A stretch of DNA of 12,936 bases, from positions 1 through 12,936 of the forward strand of contig CAJFQT010000033.1 of assembly GCA_904419095.1 (NCBI GenBank), read 5' to 3'. The notes under the pieces are model-generated. The model was not told where the DNA came from, did not search any database, and saw only the letters and a program-made list of their open reading frames with translations. The stretch comes from an uncultured Clostridia bacterium (GTDB taxonomy: Bacteria > Bacillota > Clostridia > TANB77 > CAG-508). Position numbers and translations under genes: made by a program. Below, one piece after another: positions 6,489 to 12,936 of this stretch. The first letter of the stretch is position 1. Each line of letters starts with the position of its first letter.

Positions 6489-6575
6489 CTTAATTATTAA
6501 TTGTTCATTTAAATATGAAATACGCCCTAAAGATTCCTAAAAACAAATATTTTGGGATACATTTTTAAATTTCTA

Positions 6576-8324
6576 TTAAAATATTCCTATCACATTTCCC
6601 TTTTCATCTATATCTATTTCTTCTGCTGCTGGTTTTTTTGGTAGCCCTGGCATTGTCATTATTTTTCCTGCTAGTGCTACTATAAATCCAGCTCCTGTTT
6701 TTAATTCAATGTCTCGTATGTGAATTTTGTATTTACTTGTTTCGTCTAAATTTTTGGCATCGTCTGAGAATGAATATTGGGTTTTTGCTATGCATATTGG
6801 TAGTTTTTCATATCCTAATTTTTCTATTTGTTTTATTTTTTCTTCTGCTTCTTGTGAATATTCTACTCCTTCTGCATAATATATTTTTGTTGCTATTTTT
6901 TCTATTTTTTCTTTTATACTTTCTTCTAGGGAATATATAAATTTTATATTTTCTGTGCTTTTTTTGTTATTATTTTCTATTTCCATATTGTATATTGTTA
7001 TATTATCTTCTTCTACATTATTAGTTTCTGTTTTTTTGTTTTCTGGCTTTTCTGTTGCTTTTACTATTTTTTTGGCTATGTCTATTGCTCCTTCTCCTCC
7101 TTTTGCCCATCCTTCTACTAGACTTAGTTGTATGTTTTTTTGCTCTAGTTTATTTTCTAGCCACTGTATTTCTTTTTCTGTATCTTGTGTGTATTTATTT
7201 AATGCTACTATTACTTCTAATCCGAATTTTTTTATATTGTTTATGTGTTTGTATAGGTTTTCTATTCCTTTTTCTAGTGCTTCAAAGTTTTCTTCTTGTA
7301 TATCTTCTTTTGGTACGCCTCCATGATATTTAATTGCTTTTATTGTTGCTACAAGAATTACCACATCTGGTTTTATTCCTGCTTTTCTGCATTTTATGTC
7401 TAAGAATTTTTCTGCACCTAAGTCTGCTCCAAATCCTGCTTCTGTTATTGTGTAGTCTGCTAATTTCATAGCTATTTTTGTTGCTATTATACTGTTACAT
7501 CCGTGTGCAATATTTGCAAATGGTCCTCCATGTATTATTGCTGGTGTGTGTTCTAATGTCTGTACTAAATTTGGTTTTATTGCATCTTTTAATAATACTG
7601 CCATTGCTCCTTCTGCTTTTAGGTCTTTTGCATATACTGGTTTTCCTTGTTTGTTATATCCTATTGTTATGTTCCCTAGCATTTGTTTTAATTCGTTTCT
7701 GTCTTTTGCTAAACATAGTATTGCCATTATTTCTGATGCCACTGTTATATCAAAACCATCTTCTCTTTGTCTTATATTTTTTTCTCCAGATAGTCCTGTT
7801 TCTATTTTTCTTAATTGTCTATCGTTTAAGTCAACACATCTTTTCCAGGTTACTTTTTCTATTTCTAGTTCGTTTCCAAAATATATATGATTATCTATTA
7901 AGCTGGCTAATAGGTTATTGGCTGATGTTATTGCATGAATGTCTCCTGTGAAGTGCAAGTTTATATCTTCCATTGGTGCAACTTGGACTCTTCCTCCTCC
8001 TGTTGCTCCTCCTTTTATCCCAAATACTGGTCCTAAGGATGGTTCTCTTAGTGCTAATATTGATTTTTCACCCATTTTTGATAGTCCGTCTGCTACGGCT
8101 ATTGAAATGGTTGTTTTCCCTTCTCCTAATGGTGTTGGACTCATTGCTGTTACTAGTATTAATTTTCCTTCTTTTTTGTCTTTTATTTTTTCATTTATTG
8201 ATTCGGAAATCTTTGCTTTGTCTTTGCCATATGTTTCTATATCTTCTTTTTCTATTCCGATTTTACTAGCTATTTCTTCAATTGGATCTAATTTTGTATT
8301 TCTTGCAATTTCTATGTCTGTCAT
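6576..8324 (-). CDS. fhs: Formate-tetrahydrofolate ligase
   Basis: Fhs joins formate to tetrahydrofolate using ATP, giving 10-formyl-THF for purine and one-carbon metabolism and, in acetogens, for the methyl branch of the Wood-Ljungdahl pathway. It is cytoplasmic. In the 582 residues one sees the P-loop TPLGEGKTT (64-72), REPSLGPVFGIKGGATGGG (93-111), the folate-site segment MEDINLHFTGD (118-128), HGGPFANIAHGCNS (265-278), EAGFGADLGAEKF (295-307) and the C-terminal MTMPGLPKKPAA. The family norm is about 556 residues. The excess is an insertion at about 428-458, rich in Asn, Glu and Lys, between EKP and the conserved YSLEESIKEKIE helix. The start at 8324 follows AAGGATGGTG. It lies about 60 nt after the DUF212 gene; whether it has its own promoter is unclear. 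Confidence 0.97.
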   Translation of the reverse strand: MTDIEIARNTKLDPIEEIASKIGIEKEDIETYGKDKAKISESINEKIKDKKEGKLILVTAMSPTPLGEGKTTISIAVADGLSKMGEKSILALREPSLGPVFGIKGGATGGGRVQVAPMEDINLHFTGDIHAITSANNLLASLIDNHIYFGNELEIEKVTWKRCVDLNDRQLRKIETGLSGEKNIRQREDGFDITVASEIMAILCLAKDRNELKQMLGNITIGYNKQGKPVYAKDLKAEGAMAVLLKDAIKPNLVQTLEHTPAIIHGGPFANIAHGCNSIIATKIAMKLADYTITEAGFGADLGAEKFLDIKCRKAGIKPDVVILVATIKAIKYHGGVPKEDIQEENFEALEKGIENLYKHINNIKKFGLEVIVALNKYTQDTEKEIQWLENKLEQKNIQLSLVEGWAKGGEGAIDIAKKIVKATEKPENKKTETNNVEEDNITIYNMEIENNNKKSTENIKFIYSLEESIKEKIEKIATKIYYAEGVEYSQEAEEKIKQIEKLGYEKLPICIAKTQYSFSDDAKNLDETSKYKIHIRDIELKTGAGFIVALAGKIMTMPGLPKKPAAEEIDIDEKGNVIGIF

Positions 8325-8386
8325 TTTATCACCATCCTTAATTTTTATTATGTAGAATAAATATTTTATATATATTCTTTATAAAT

Positions 8387-8830
8387 TTATGCGATTAAAC
8401 CTACCACTAATCCTATTAATGCTCCTACAATCACTTGAAGTGGTGTGTGTCCTAATACTTCTACTAATTTTTCTGATACCTGAACTGTTGTTAATCCTGG
8501 TGTTTCTATCAATTTGTTTAGAAGTTTTGCTTGTTTTCCTGCAGCTCTTCTTACTCCTGCAGCATCATACATTACTACAAATGCTAATACTAGTGATACT
8601 GCAAATATTGGTGATCCTACTCCTTGATATTTTCCTATTAGTGTTGCAAGTCCAACAACTACTGCTGAGTGTGAACTTGGCATTCCTCCTGCTCCCATTA
8701 TTCTTTTAAAATTAAATTTATGTGTTGTTACTAAATCATAAATTACTTTAAATGTTTGTATTCCAAACCATAATAGAAATGGTATGTATATATATTTATT
8801 TTGTATAAATGCCATTAGATTGTTTTCCAT
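8387..8830 (-). CDS. Divergent PAP2 family (DUF212) membrane protein
   Basis: This 147-residue integral membrane protein belongs to the DUF212 group, which is distantly related to PAP2 acid phosphatases and includes Bacillus YuiD. Motifs in order are GGMPSSHSA (48-56), MYDAAGVRRAAGKQA (87-101) and LGHTPLQVIVGALIGL (126-141). The SSH and GHTP histidines and the R-R pair recall PAP2 catalytic blocks, but activity is unproven and the substrate is unknown. There are about four hydrophobic segments (14-33, 55-66, 74-88, 131-146). AGGGGAG precedes the ATG at 8830. The gene starts 22 nt after xseB, so the two are probably co-transcribed. Confidence 0.93.
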   Translation of the reverse strand: MENNLMAFIQNKYIYIPFLLWFGIQTFKVIYDLVTTHKFNFKRIMGAGGMPSSHSAVVVGLATLIGKYQGVGSPIFAVSLVLAFVVMYDAAGVRRAAGKQAKLLNKLIETPGLTTVQVSEKLVEVLGHTPLQVIVGALIGLVVGLIA

Positions 8831-8852
8831 TGCTATTTCTCCCCTTTTTTAT

Positions 8853-9083
8853 TTATGTATTTTCATCTGTGTGAAAATCTTCTTCTTTGGTCTCGCCATT
8901 TTCTTCTAGTAATATTGTAATCTTTTTTTCTGCTTCTTCTAAGATTTTATTGCATTCCTTTGAAAGTTTTATTCCTTCTTCAAATTTTTTTACTGAATCA
9001 TCTAGATTTAATTCACCTTTTTCTAAGTCTGTTACTATTTTTTCAAGTTTTTCCATATTTTCTTCGAAATTGATTTTTTCCAT
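8853..9083 (-). CDS. xseB: Exodeoxyribonuclease VII small subunit
   Basis: XseB is the small, helical subunit of exonuclease VII. Several copies bind the long C-terminal helix of XseA to make an enzyme that degrades single-stranded DNA from both ends. The 76-residue protein is the family's normal size and shows the characteristic NFEENMEKLEKIVTDLEKGELNLDDSVKKFEEGIKL followed by a charged helix (KECNKILEEAEKKI). Its tail is acidic and variable. AGAAGGAG lies upstream of the ATG at 9083. Unusually, it is separated from xseA by an unrelated anchored-protein gene rather than lying directly next to it. Confidence 0.95.
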   Translation of the reverse strand: MEKINFEENMEKLEKIVTDLEKGELNLDDSVKKFEEGIKLSKECNKILEEAEKKITILLEENGETKEEDFHTDENT

Positions 9084-9156
9084 TTAAAATTTCTCCTTCT
9101 ATCTATTTTTCATTCTTAAATTTCTATATAAAATAAGTATTAGCTTCTGATGTTAT

Positions 9157-9657
9157 TTATTTTTCTATTACTTCTCCTGTTTTTACATTTACGTCATAAT
9201 ATGCTATGACCATTGCATTTGATATTACTTGAACGTGATAAATGTCTCCTTCTTTACTGTCAATTGAAAATGTATAACTATCTGTACTTAATCCCCAAGC
9301 TTGTTTTGCCATTTCTATTGCTTTTTCTTCTTCATTAACTCCTTGATTTTCTATACTACTTTGTTGTTCTTCTAGTCCTTGTGGTTCATTTGTCTGTAGT
9401 TGGCTTCCATTATTATTGCTTGTTACTTCTGGTGATTGATTAGATGTGTTTGTTGTTGTTTCGTTTTCTTCTATTTGGTTACTTTCTGTTATTTCATTTT
9501 CTGTGTTATTTTCTACATTGTTTTCTGTTTCATTTGTTTCTACTTGATTGTTGTTTTGTTCTTCTTGTGCTGGCATATGGAAACATATTAAATATACTAA
9601 AACTAATAGAATTATTATTACTACAACTGTTATTATTATTGATGTGCTTTTTTTCAT
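9157..9657 (-). CDS. Membrane-anchored protein with Asn/Glu/Thr linker and PepSY-like C-terminus
   Basis: This 166-residue protein has an N-terminal membrane helix (residues 5-27) and a low-complexity linker of Asn, Glu, Thr, Gln and Ser (30-108). The compact C-terminal domain (110-166) reads EEKAIEMAKQAWG, then YHVQVISNAMVIAYYDVNVKTGEVIEK. The final 'YYDV..KTGEV' block after an AIE.AK helix resembles a single PepSY-type domain, a fold thought to modulate proteases or bind extracellular ligands; this assignment is tentative. The likely start is Met at 9657, with AGAGAGG upstream, rather than Met at 9705, which has no ribosome binding site. There is no lipobox, so it is probably anchored by the uncleaved helix and faces outward. 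It sits between xseA and xseB with gaps of about 100 and 73 nt. Confidence 0.85.
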   Translation of the reverse strand: MKKSTSIIITVVVIIILLVLVYLICFHMPAQEEQNNNQVETNETENNVENNTENEITESNQIEENETTTNTSNQSPEVTSNNNGSQLQTNEPQGLEEQQSSIENQGVNEEEKAIEMAKQAWGLSTDSYTFSIDSKEGDIYHVQVISNAMVIAYYDVNVKTGEVIEK

Positions 9658-9747
9658 ATTCTCACATTCCTCTCTTGTGTATTGTCTTTTCAAAATATTA
9701 ATCATTTTTTATTTTATAGTGTTTTCTTTTTTTATTTTAAATGTTTT

Positions 9748-9773
9748 AAGCACAAATTATATAACTTGTGCTT
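9748..9773 (-). other. Stem-loop at the xseA stop codon
   Basis: AAGCACAA (9748-9755) pairs with TTGTGCTT (9766-9773) around a 10-nt loop, straddling the xseA stop. On the minus strand it is followed by A-rich rather than T-rich sequence, so it does not look like a standard terminator. It could stabilise or process the transcript end ahead of the inserted anchored-protein gene. Confidence 0.35.
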
Positions 9774-10950
9774 GAGCTTTTCCATCTGTTAATCTAATTT
9801 CTATATTTTGTCCTTTTTTTAATTCTTTTACACTTTTTACTATTTTGTTTTCAGATTCTACTATTGAATATCCTCTTGATAGTGTTTTTAATGGGCTTAA
9901 TGTATCTAATTTCGCTACTAATTTTATATATTTTTGTTTTTCATTCTGTTCTTTTTCTTTGATATTTTTTTCTAATTTTTTTATTTGATTATCTACTTTT
10001 AAGTAATAGTCTTCTATCATCCTTGTTGGCTCTTTGAATACTCTACTTGATATACATTTTTCATATCTTAGTTTCATTATTTCTAATTTTTTATTTAAAG
10101 ATAATCTAAGCCTATTTTGGTATAAATTTATTTTTTGATTTATTTCATATATATCTGGTACTGCAAGTTCTGCTGCTGCAGATGGTGTTGGTGCTCTTAA
10201 GTCTGCTACAAAATCAGCTATTGTAAAGTCTGTTTCATGTCCTACTGCTGAAATTATTGGAATTTCTGATTCATATATTGCGTTTGCTACTATTTCCTCA
10301 TTAAATGGCCATAAATCTTCTAGTGAACCTCCTCCTCTGGCTAAAATTATTACATCTGCTAATTTTTCTTTGTTCATTTTTCGTATTCCATCAACTATTT
10401 GGGGTGCTGCGTCTTCTCCTTGGACTGGTACTGGTAATAATCGTATATAAACATTTGGATTTCTTCTTGTGCTTACATTTATAATATCTCTTATTACTGA
10501 ACCTGTTTGAGATGTTAATACTCCTATGACTTTTGGCATTTTTGGAATCGGCTTTTTATGACTTTGAGAAAATAGTCCTTTTTGTTCTAGTTCTTTTTTT
10601 AGTTCTTCATACTTTCTATATAAAGCGCCTATTCCATCTTCCTGCATTGCTTTTACATATATTTGATATACTCCATCTCTTTCAAATACTGAAACTCCAC
10701 CTAATACAAATACTTTCATTCCATCTTTTGGCATGAAATTTAATTTTTGTGCATATGTTTTAAACATTATACATTTTATTAAAGAGTTTTCATCTTTTAA
10801 AGTGAAATACATGTGACCTGTATAATGATTTTTAAAATTTGAAATTTCTCCTTTTACTATTATATTTGCTAATGCTTCATCACTTGCAATTTTCTCTTTG
10901 ATATAACGATTTAATTCAGTTACACTTACCGCCATATTTTCATAATTCAT
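9757..10950 (-). CDS. xseA: Exodeoxyribonuclease VII large subunit
   Basis: XseA is the catalytic subunit of exonuclease VII, which degrades single-stranded DNA in repair and recombination. The 397-residue protein begins with an OB-fold (about 5-105; SVTELNRYIKEKIASDEAL, VKGEISNFKNHYTGHMYFTL). The core follows: PKVIGVLTSQTGSVIRDI (139-156), ARGGGSLEDLWPFNEE (204-219), SAVGHETDFTIADFVADLRA (234-253) and PTPSAAAELA (254-263). A long coiled-coil region binds XseB, and the C-terminal segment contains LSRGYSIV. I prefer the ATG at 10950, nine nt after AGGA. An ATG at 10959 abuts the AGGA directly and would add three residues. It follows nusB after about 75 nt that contain an inverted repeat. Confidence 0.96.
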   Translation of the reverse strand: MNYENMAVSVTELNRYIKEKIASDEALANIIVKGEISNFKNHYTGHMYFTLKDENSLIKCIMFKTYAQKLNFMPKDGMKVFVLGGVSVFERDGVYQIYVKAMQEDGIGALYRKYEELKKELEQKGLFSQSHKKPIPKMPKVIGVLTSQTGSVIRDIINVSTRRNPNVYIRLLPVPVQGEDAAPQIVDGIRKMNKEKLADVIILARGGGSLEDLWPFNEEIVANAIYESEIPIISAVGHETDFTIADFVADLRAPTPSAAAELAVPDIYEINQKINLYQNRLRLSLNKKLEIMKLRYEKCISSRVFKEPTRMIEDYYLKVDNQIKKLEKNIKEKEQNEKQKYIKLVAKLDTLSPLKTLSRGYSIVESENKIVKSVKELKKGQNIEIRLTDGKAQAQVI

Positions 10951-10971
10951 TTGCTTCATTCCTATCTATAC

Positions 10972-11028
10972 AAAAGGTTGCATGAATGTTTTATTTTAGA
11001 TTTATAATTCTTTCGTTTGTAACCTTTT
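10972..11028 (-). terminator. Terminator-like inverted repeat between nusB and xseA
   Basis: AAAAGGTTGCA (10972-10982) pairs with TGTAACCTTTT (11018-11028), with one mismatch and a loop of about 35 nt. The arm nearer nusB overlaps its stop codon. On the minus strand the second arm ends in TTTTG only, so termination, if any, would be partial. The loop is long for an efficient terminator. Confidence 0.35.
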
Positions 11029-11440
11029 AGTCTATTTTTTCTTCTTTTACTATACTTGCTAATATTCCATTTACAAAGTTTTTAGATGTGTCTTCTCCAT
11101 ATTTTTTTGCTAGTTCAACAGCTTCATTAATAGCTACTTTATATGGGATTTCTTTGTATTCTATTTCATAGATTGCAAGCCTTAATATGCTTAAATCTAT
11201 TTTTGAGATTCTTTCTATTCTCCAATTTTCTTTTAGATTTTGCTTTATTTGATTATCTATGTTTTCTTGATGTTTTTCTATTCCAAAAGCTACATCTTTT
11301 ATATATTCTTGAGCTTCTTTATTATTTATATTATTACTTTCAATATATAATTCAATTTGCTCTTCTTTATTTTCTACTTTTTGTATTTGCATACTGTATA
11401 TCATTTTAAATGCTTCTTCTCTCATTGCACTTCTATTCAT
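11027..11440 (-). CDS. nusB: Transcription antitermination factor NusB
   Basis: NusB binds boxA of ribosomal RNA leaders together with NusE (S10) and suppresses premature termination of rRNA transcription. The 137-residue all-helical protein shows the family pattern: N-terminal NRSAMREEAFKMIYSMQ, central FGIEKHQENIDNQIKQNLK, then WRIERISKIDLSILRLAIYEI, IPYKVAINEAVELAKKYG and KNFVNGILASI. Length is normal. AAGGAAT precedes the ATG at 11440. It stands between the Asp23/AmaP/DUF2273 module and xseA, an order I recall from many Clostridia. Confidence 0.97.
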   Translation of the reverse strand: MNRSAMREEAFKMIYSMQIQKVENKEEQIELYIESNNINNKEAQEYIKDVAFGIEKHQENIDNQIKQNLKENWRIERISKIDLSILRLAIYEIEYKEIPYKVAINEAVELAKKYGEDTSKNFVNGILASIVKEEKID

Positions 11441-11462
11441 TTTTTATTCCTTCCCCTATTTT

Positions 11463-11666
11463 CTACATTTTATCTATCCAATTTTTTAATTTTGTCTTTA
11501 CATCATCTTTGTTTTGCTGCACATAATTTCCTATAAATGCTCCTGCAAGGATAACTAAGATTCCTATTATTAAATCATATAATCTTGTTGCTAAAATAAC
11601 TATTGCTACAATTATTCCTATAATTGCTCCACAATATTTACCTAGTATCTTTTTTAAATCTTCCAT
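11463..11666 (-). CDS. DUF2273 small membrane protein
   Basis: This 67-residue protein has two membrane helices (about 11-28 and 31-49) joined by a short turn, then a charged C-terminal tail (NKDDVKTKLKNWIDK). Size and the segment YCGAIIGIIVAIVILATRLYDLIIGILVILAGAFIG fit DUF2273, a family regularly found beside asp23 and amaP. Its role is unknown; partnership with AmaP in the membrane is inferred from that linkage. AAGGAAGGA lies upstream of the ATG at 11666, and the gap to amaP is 60 nt. Confidence 0.9.
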   Translation of the reverse strand: MEDLKKILGKYCGAIIGIIVAIVILATRLYDLIIGILVILAGAFIGNYVQQNKDDVKTKLKNWIDKM

Positions 11667-11726
11667 ATTTGATCCTTCCTTTCTTGCAACTATAACCTTA
11701 AATAAAGTTTTTATTTAGGTTTATTT

Positions 11727-12284
11727 TTATGCTTGTTCTGTGTTTTGAACTGGTGATACTTTTTTTACTGAGATATTTACTTCTTTTACTTCTAAATCTG
11801 TTGCTTTTTTTACTTTTTCTTTTATTCTGTCTTGTAAGTTTGCTGATAAGTCTTTTATTACTGCATTTGAGTTTATTGTTAAATTAACAAATATTTTTAC
11901 ATTGTTTTCTTTGTCTAATTCTACTTTTGTAGAAATTTCTTCTGCATTTTCAAATCCTTTTGCTACTGAGTCTACTAAATTTTCTATTGTCTCTTTTGAT
12001 ATCATTAATTTTCCATTTTCATTTTCTAATAAAACTCCTTGCTTTTCTTTTAATTCTTCTCTTGATGTTGGGTCAAAGAATATACATCTTATTGATAATA
12101 ATATAAATACTACACTAACACCTAATGATATTTTTGATGCTGGATCTGTTGTTAAACAATTTTTTATTACATCTCCTACTATGTCTATATCTACCCATCC
12201 AAATATTAATAGACAAGCTATAATTGCTAATATTAGCATGATATTTGAATATAAAACTAATGTTATTTTTTCTATTACTTTCAT
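11727..12284 (-). CDS. amaP: Alkaline shock response membrane anchor protein AmaP
   Basis: AmaP anchors Asp23 to the membrane in Staphylococcus. This 185-residue protein has two membrane helices (about 5-29 and 51-70) and a cytoplasmic domain (about 90-176). That domain is itself Asp23-like: LMISKETIENLVDSVAKGF, then KIFVNLTINSNAVIKDLSANLQDRIKEKV, and VKEVNISVKKV. The repeat of the Asp23 fold inside the anchor suggests direct co-assembly with the first gene's product. AAAGGAAG precedes the ATG at 12284, 28 nt after the asp23 stop, so the genes form one operon. Confidence 0.92.
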   Translation of the reverse strand: MKVIEKITLVLYSNIMLILAIIACLLIFGWVDIDIVGDVIKNCLTTDPASKISLGVSVVFILLSIRCIFFDPTSREELKEKQGVLLENENGKLMISKETIENLVDSVAKGFENAEEISTKVELDKENNVKIFVNLTINSNAVIKDLSANLQDRIKEKVKKATDLEVKEVNISVKKVSPVQNTEQA

Positions 12285-12312
12285 TTTATTACTTCCTTTC
12301 TATTTTTGTTTC

Positions 12313-12768
12313 TTATTCTTCATTTTTTTCATTATTTTCTTCGTTTTGATTTTCTTCTTGTTCTTGATTTACTATTGCATCTGTGTTTACTCCTTGAACA
12401 TGGACATTTACTTCTTCTACTTTTAATCCAGTCATACTTTCAACTGATTTTTTTACTCTGTTTTGTATTTCAAATGCTACATCTGGTATTCTTGATCCAT
12501 ACTCAACAATTATATTAACATCGATTTTTACTTTTTCTTCATCTTTGTCTACTTTTATTCCTTTTGCTAGGTTTTTCTTTCCACTAAGTACTTCTGAAAT
12601 TCCTCCTGCAAAACTTCCTGCCATTCCTGATACACCTTGTACCTCTGAAACTGCAACTCCTGCGATTACTGCAATTACGTCTCCTGATATTTCTATTCCA
12701 TCATCTTCTATAACTTCCCCTATATTTTCTACATTCTCTTGTTCTAATTCTTTGTTTTCTTCTTCCAT
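12313..12768 (-). CDS. asp23: Asp23/Gls24 family envelope stress response protein
   Basis: Asp23 proteins are abundant cytoplasmic proteins that line the membrane and are linked to envelope and alkaline stress in Gram-positive bacteria. The 151-residue protein has a short acidic N-terminus, then the family core GIEISGDVIAVIAGVAVSEVQGVSGM (24-49), KGIKVDKDEEKVKIDVNIIVEYGSRIPDVAFEIQNRV (69-105) and TGLKVEEVNVHVQGV (113-127). The C-terminal tail (130-151) is nearly all Glu, Gln and Asn. There is no membrane segment; location would depend on AmaP. AGGAGG lies close upstream of the ATG at 12768. It is the first gene of the run and lies just after a strong terminator. Confidence 0.95.
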   Translation of the reverse strand: MEEENKELEQENVENIGEVIEDDGIEISGDVIAVIAGVAVSEVQGVSGMAGSFAGGISEVLSGKKNLAKGIKVDKDEEKVKIDVNIIVEYGSRIPDVAFEIQNRVKKSVESMTGLKVEEVNVHVQGVNTDAIVNQEQEENQNEENNEKNEE

Positions 12769-12810
12769 ATTTAACCTCCTCTTTGTATATCTATTTATTT
12801 TTTCCCATTC

Positions 12811-12855
12811 AAAAAATTGATATACTTAAATTCTGTATAAGTATATCAATTTTTT
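12811..12855. terminator. Strong bidirectional terminator ahead of asp23
   Basis: A perfect 18-bp stem pairs AAAAAATTGATATACTTA (12811-12828) with TAAGTATATCAATTTTTT (12838-12855) around a 9-nt loop, with T runs on both strands. It should stop transcription arriving from a minus-strand gene beyond the right edge, 43 nt before the asp23 start codon. Confidence 0.85.
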
Positions 12856-12868
12856 GGTAATTTTACAA
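12840..12868 (-). promoter_or_regulatory. Candidate sigma-A promoter of the asp23 operon, inside the terminator
   Basis: On the minus strand, TTGTAA (12863-12868) and TATACT (12840-12845) are spaced by 17 nt. The -10 lies in the 5' arm of the terminator hairpin, so transcription would begin in its loop, about 65 nt before the ATG. A second candidate, TTGAAT (12807-12812) with TATACA (12784-12789), also has a 17-nt spacer but would start inside the Shine-Dalgarno, so it is less likely. Confidence 0.4.
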
Positions 12869-12936
12869 CTGGTTTAATTAAATTTTAATTTTTTATGTTC
12901 AAAAAACGTTATAGTTTCTAATTTAAAATACTATTT

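Larger units (their letters stand above)
6067..6575. other. Gene-free interval upstream of the surface gene
   Basis: I see no credible gene in this stretch of about 500 bp. It holds the ribosome binding site of the surface gene, stacked palindromes (6103-6130), a run of 13 T (6185-6197), two direct copies of AAAATCTATA (6288-6297 and 6339-6348), a 7-bp inverted pair AGGAAAA/TTTTCCT (6336-6342 and 6371-6377), and a large nested palindrome (6389-6488). The fhs stop is at 6576; no clean fhs terminator is obvious other than the nested palindrome. Confidence 0.7.

Noticed and set aside
6536..6556. Small hairpin after fhs (TCCTAAAA / TTTTGGGA) as the fhs terminator
   Set aside because: One pair is G-T, and no T run follows on the minus strand, so it is not convincing.
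7478..8269. Long plus-strand open frames opposite fhs and other genes
   Set aside because: They are Leu/Ile/Phe/Ser-rich antisense readings of well-supported minus-strand genes, without ribosome binding sites or recognisable domains.
12784..12812. TTGAAT-17-TATACA as the main asp23 promoter
   Set aside because: Transcription would start within the Shine-Dalgarno, so the leader could not support normal initiation. Kept only as a secondary possibility.
1..12936. CRISPR arrays, tRNA or rRNA genes, insertion sequences, riboswitches
   Set aside because: I saw no regularly spaced repeats, no cloverleaf-type sequence, no transposase and no recognised riboswitch core.

Overview
The window reads as chromosomal DNA of a strongly AT-rich, spore-forming Firmicute of the class Clostridia, probably an uncultured gut lineage. 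The lineage guess is an inference. It rests on a sporulation protease (gpr), a YtxC-type sporulation protein, the Asp23/AmaP/DUF2273 cluster, and a prepilin-like N-terminus (KKGITLIALVITIIVLL) of a kind common in such genomes. Fourteen genes are supported, one of them split by a frameshift. All lie on the minus strand except ytxC at the left end. The long plus-strand frames elsewhere, rich in Leu, Phe and Ser, are antisense shadows.

Left block (1-3544): ytxC (+) converges on a charged, membrane-anchored protein (-) across a bidirectional terminator. Next come a small membrane-tethered XRE-type regulator and gpr, both on the minus strand. The membrane protein and the XRE gene each have a clear sigma-A promoter (TTGAAA-17-TATAAT). 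gpr and ytxC instead carry sigma-G/sigma-F-like promoters (TGAATA-17-AATACTA and TGTATA-17-GATACTA), as expected for forespore genes.

Middle block (3545-6575): an accessory-looking patch of surface-protein genes. A BspA-like leucine-rich-repeat gene lacks an evident signal peptide, promoter and ribosome binding site. Upstream of it, a prepilin-like/FGE-sulfatase-fold gene is broken by one extra A in a six-A run. About 500 bp of gene-free DNA follows, with stacked operator-like palindromes and a 100-nt nested palindrome.

Right block (6576-12936): a housekeeping run transcribed right to left, asp23 - amaP - DUF2273 - nusB - xseA - PepSY-like anchored protein - xseB - DUF212 - fhs. It combines an envelope-associated Asp23 module, transcription antitermination (NusB), exonuclease VII (XseA/XseB) and one-carbon metabolism (Fhs, with an extra internal segment of about 28 residues).

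I found no convincing new defence or mobile system. The most interesting signals are regulatory. Ahead of both gpr and asp23, a promoter sits inside the 5' half of a terminator-like hairpin, so incoming transcripts would form the hairpin and locally initiated ones would not. The frameshifted surface gene and the nested palindrome also deserve a second look.
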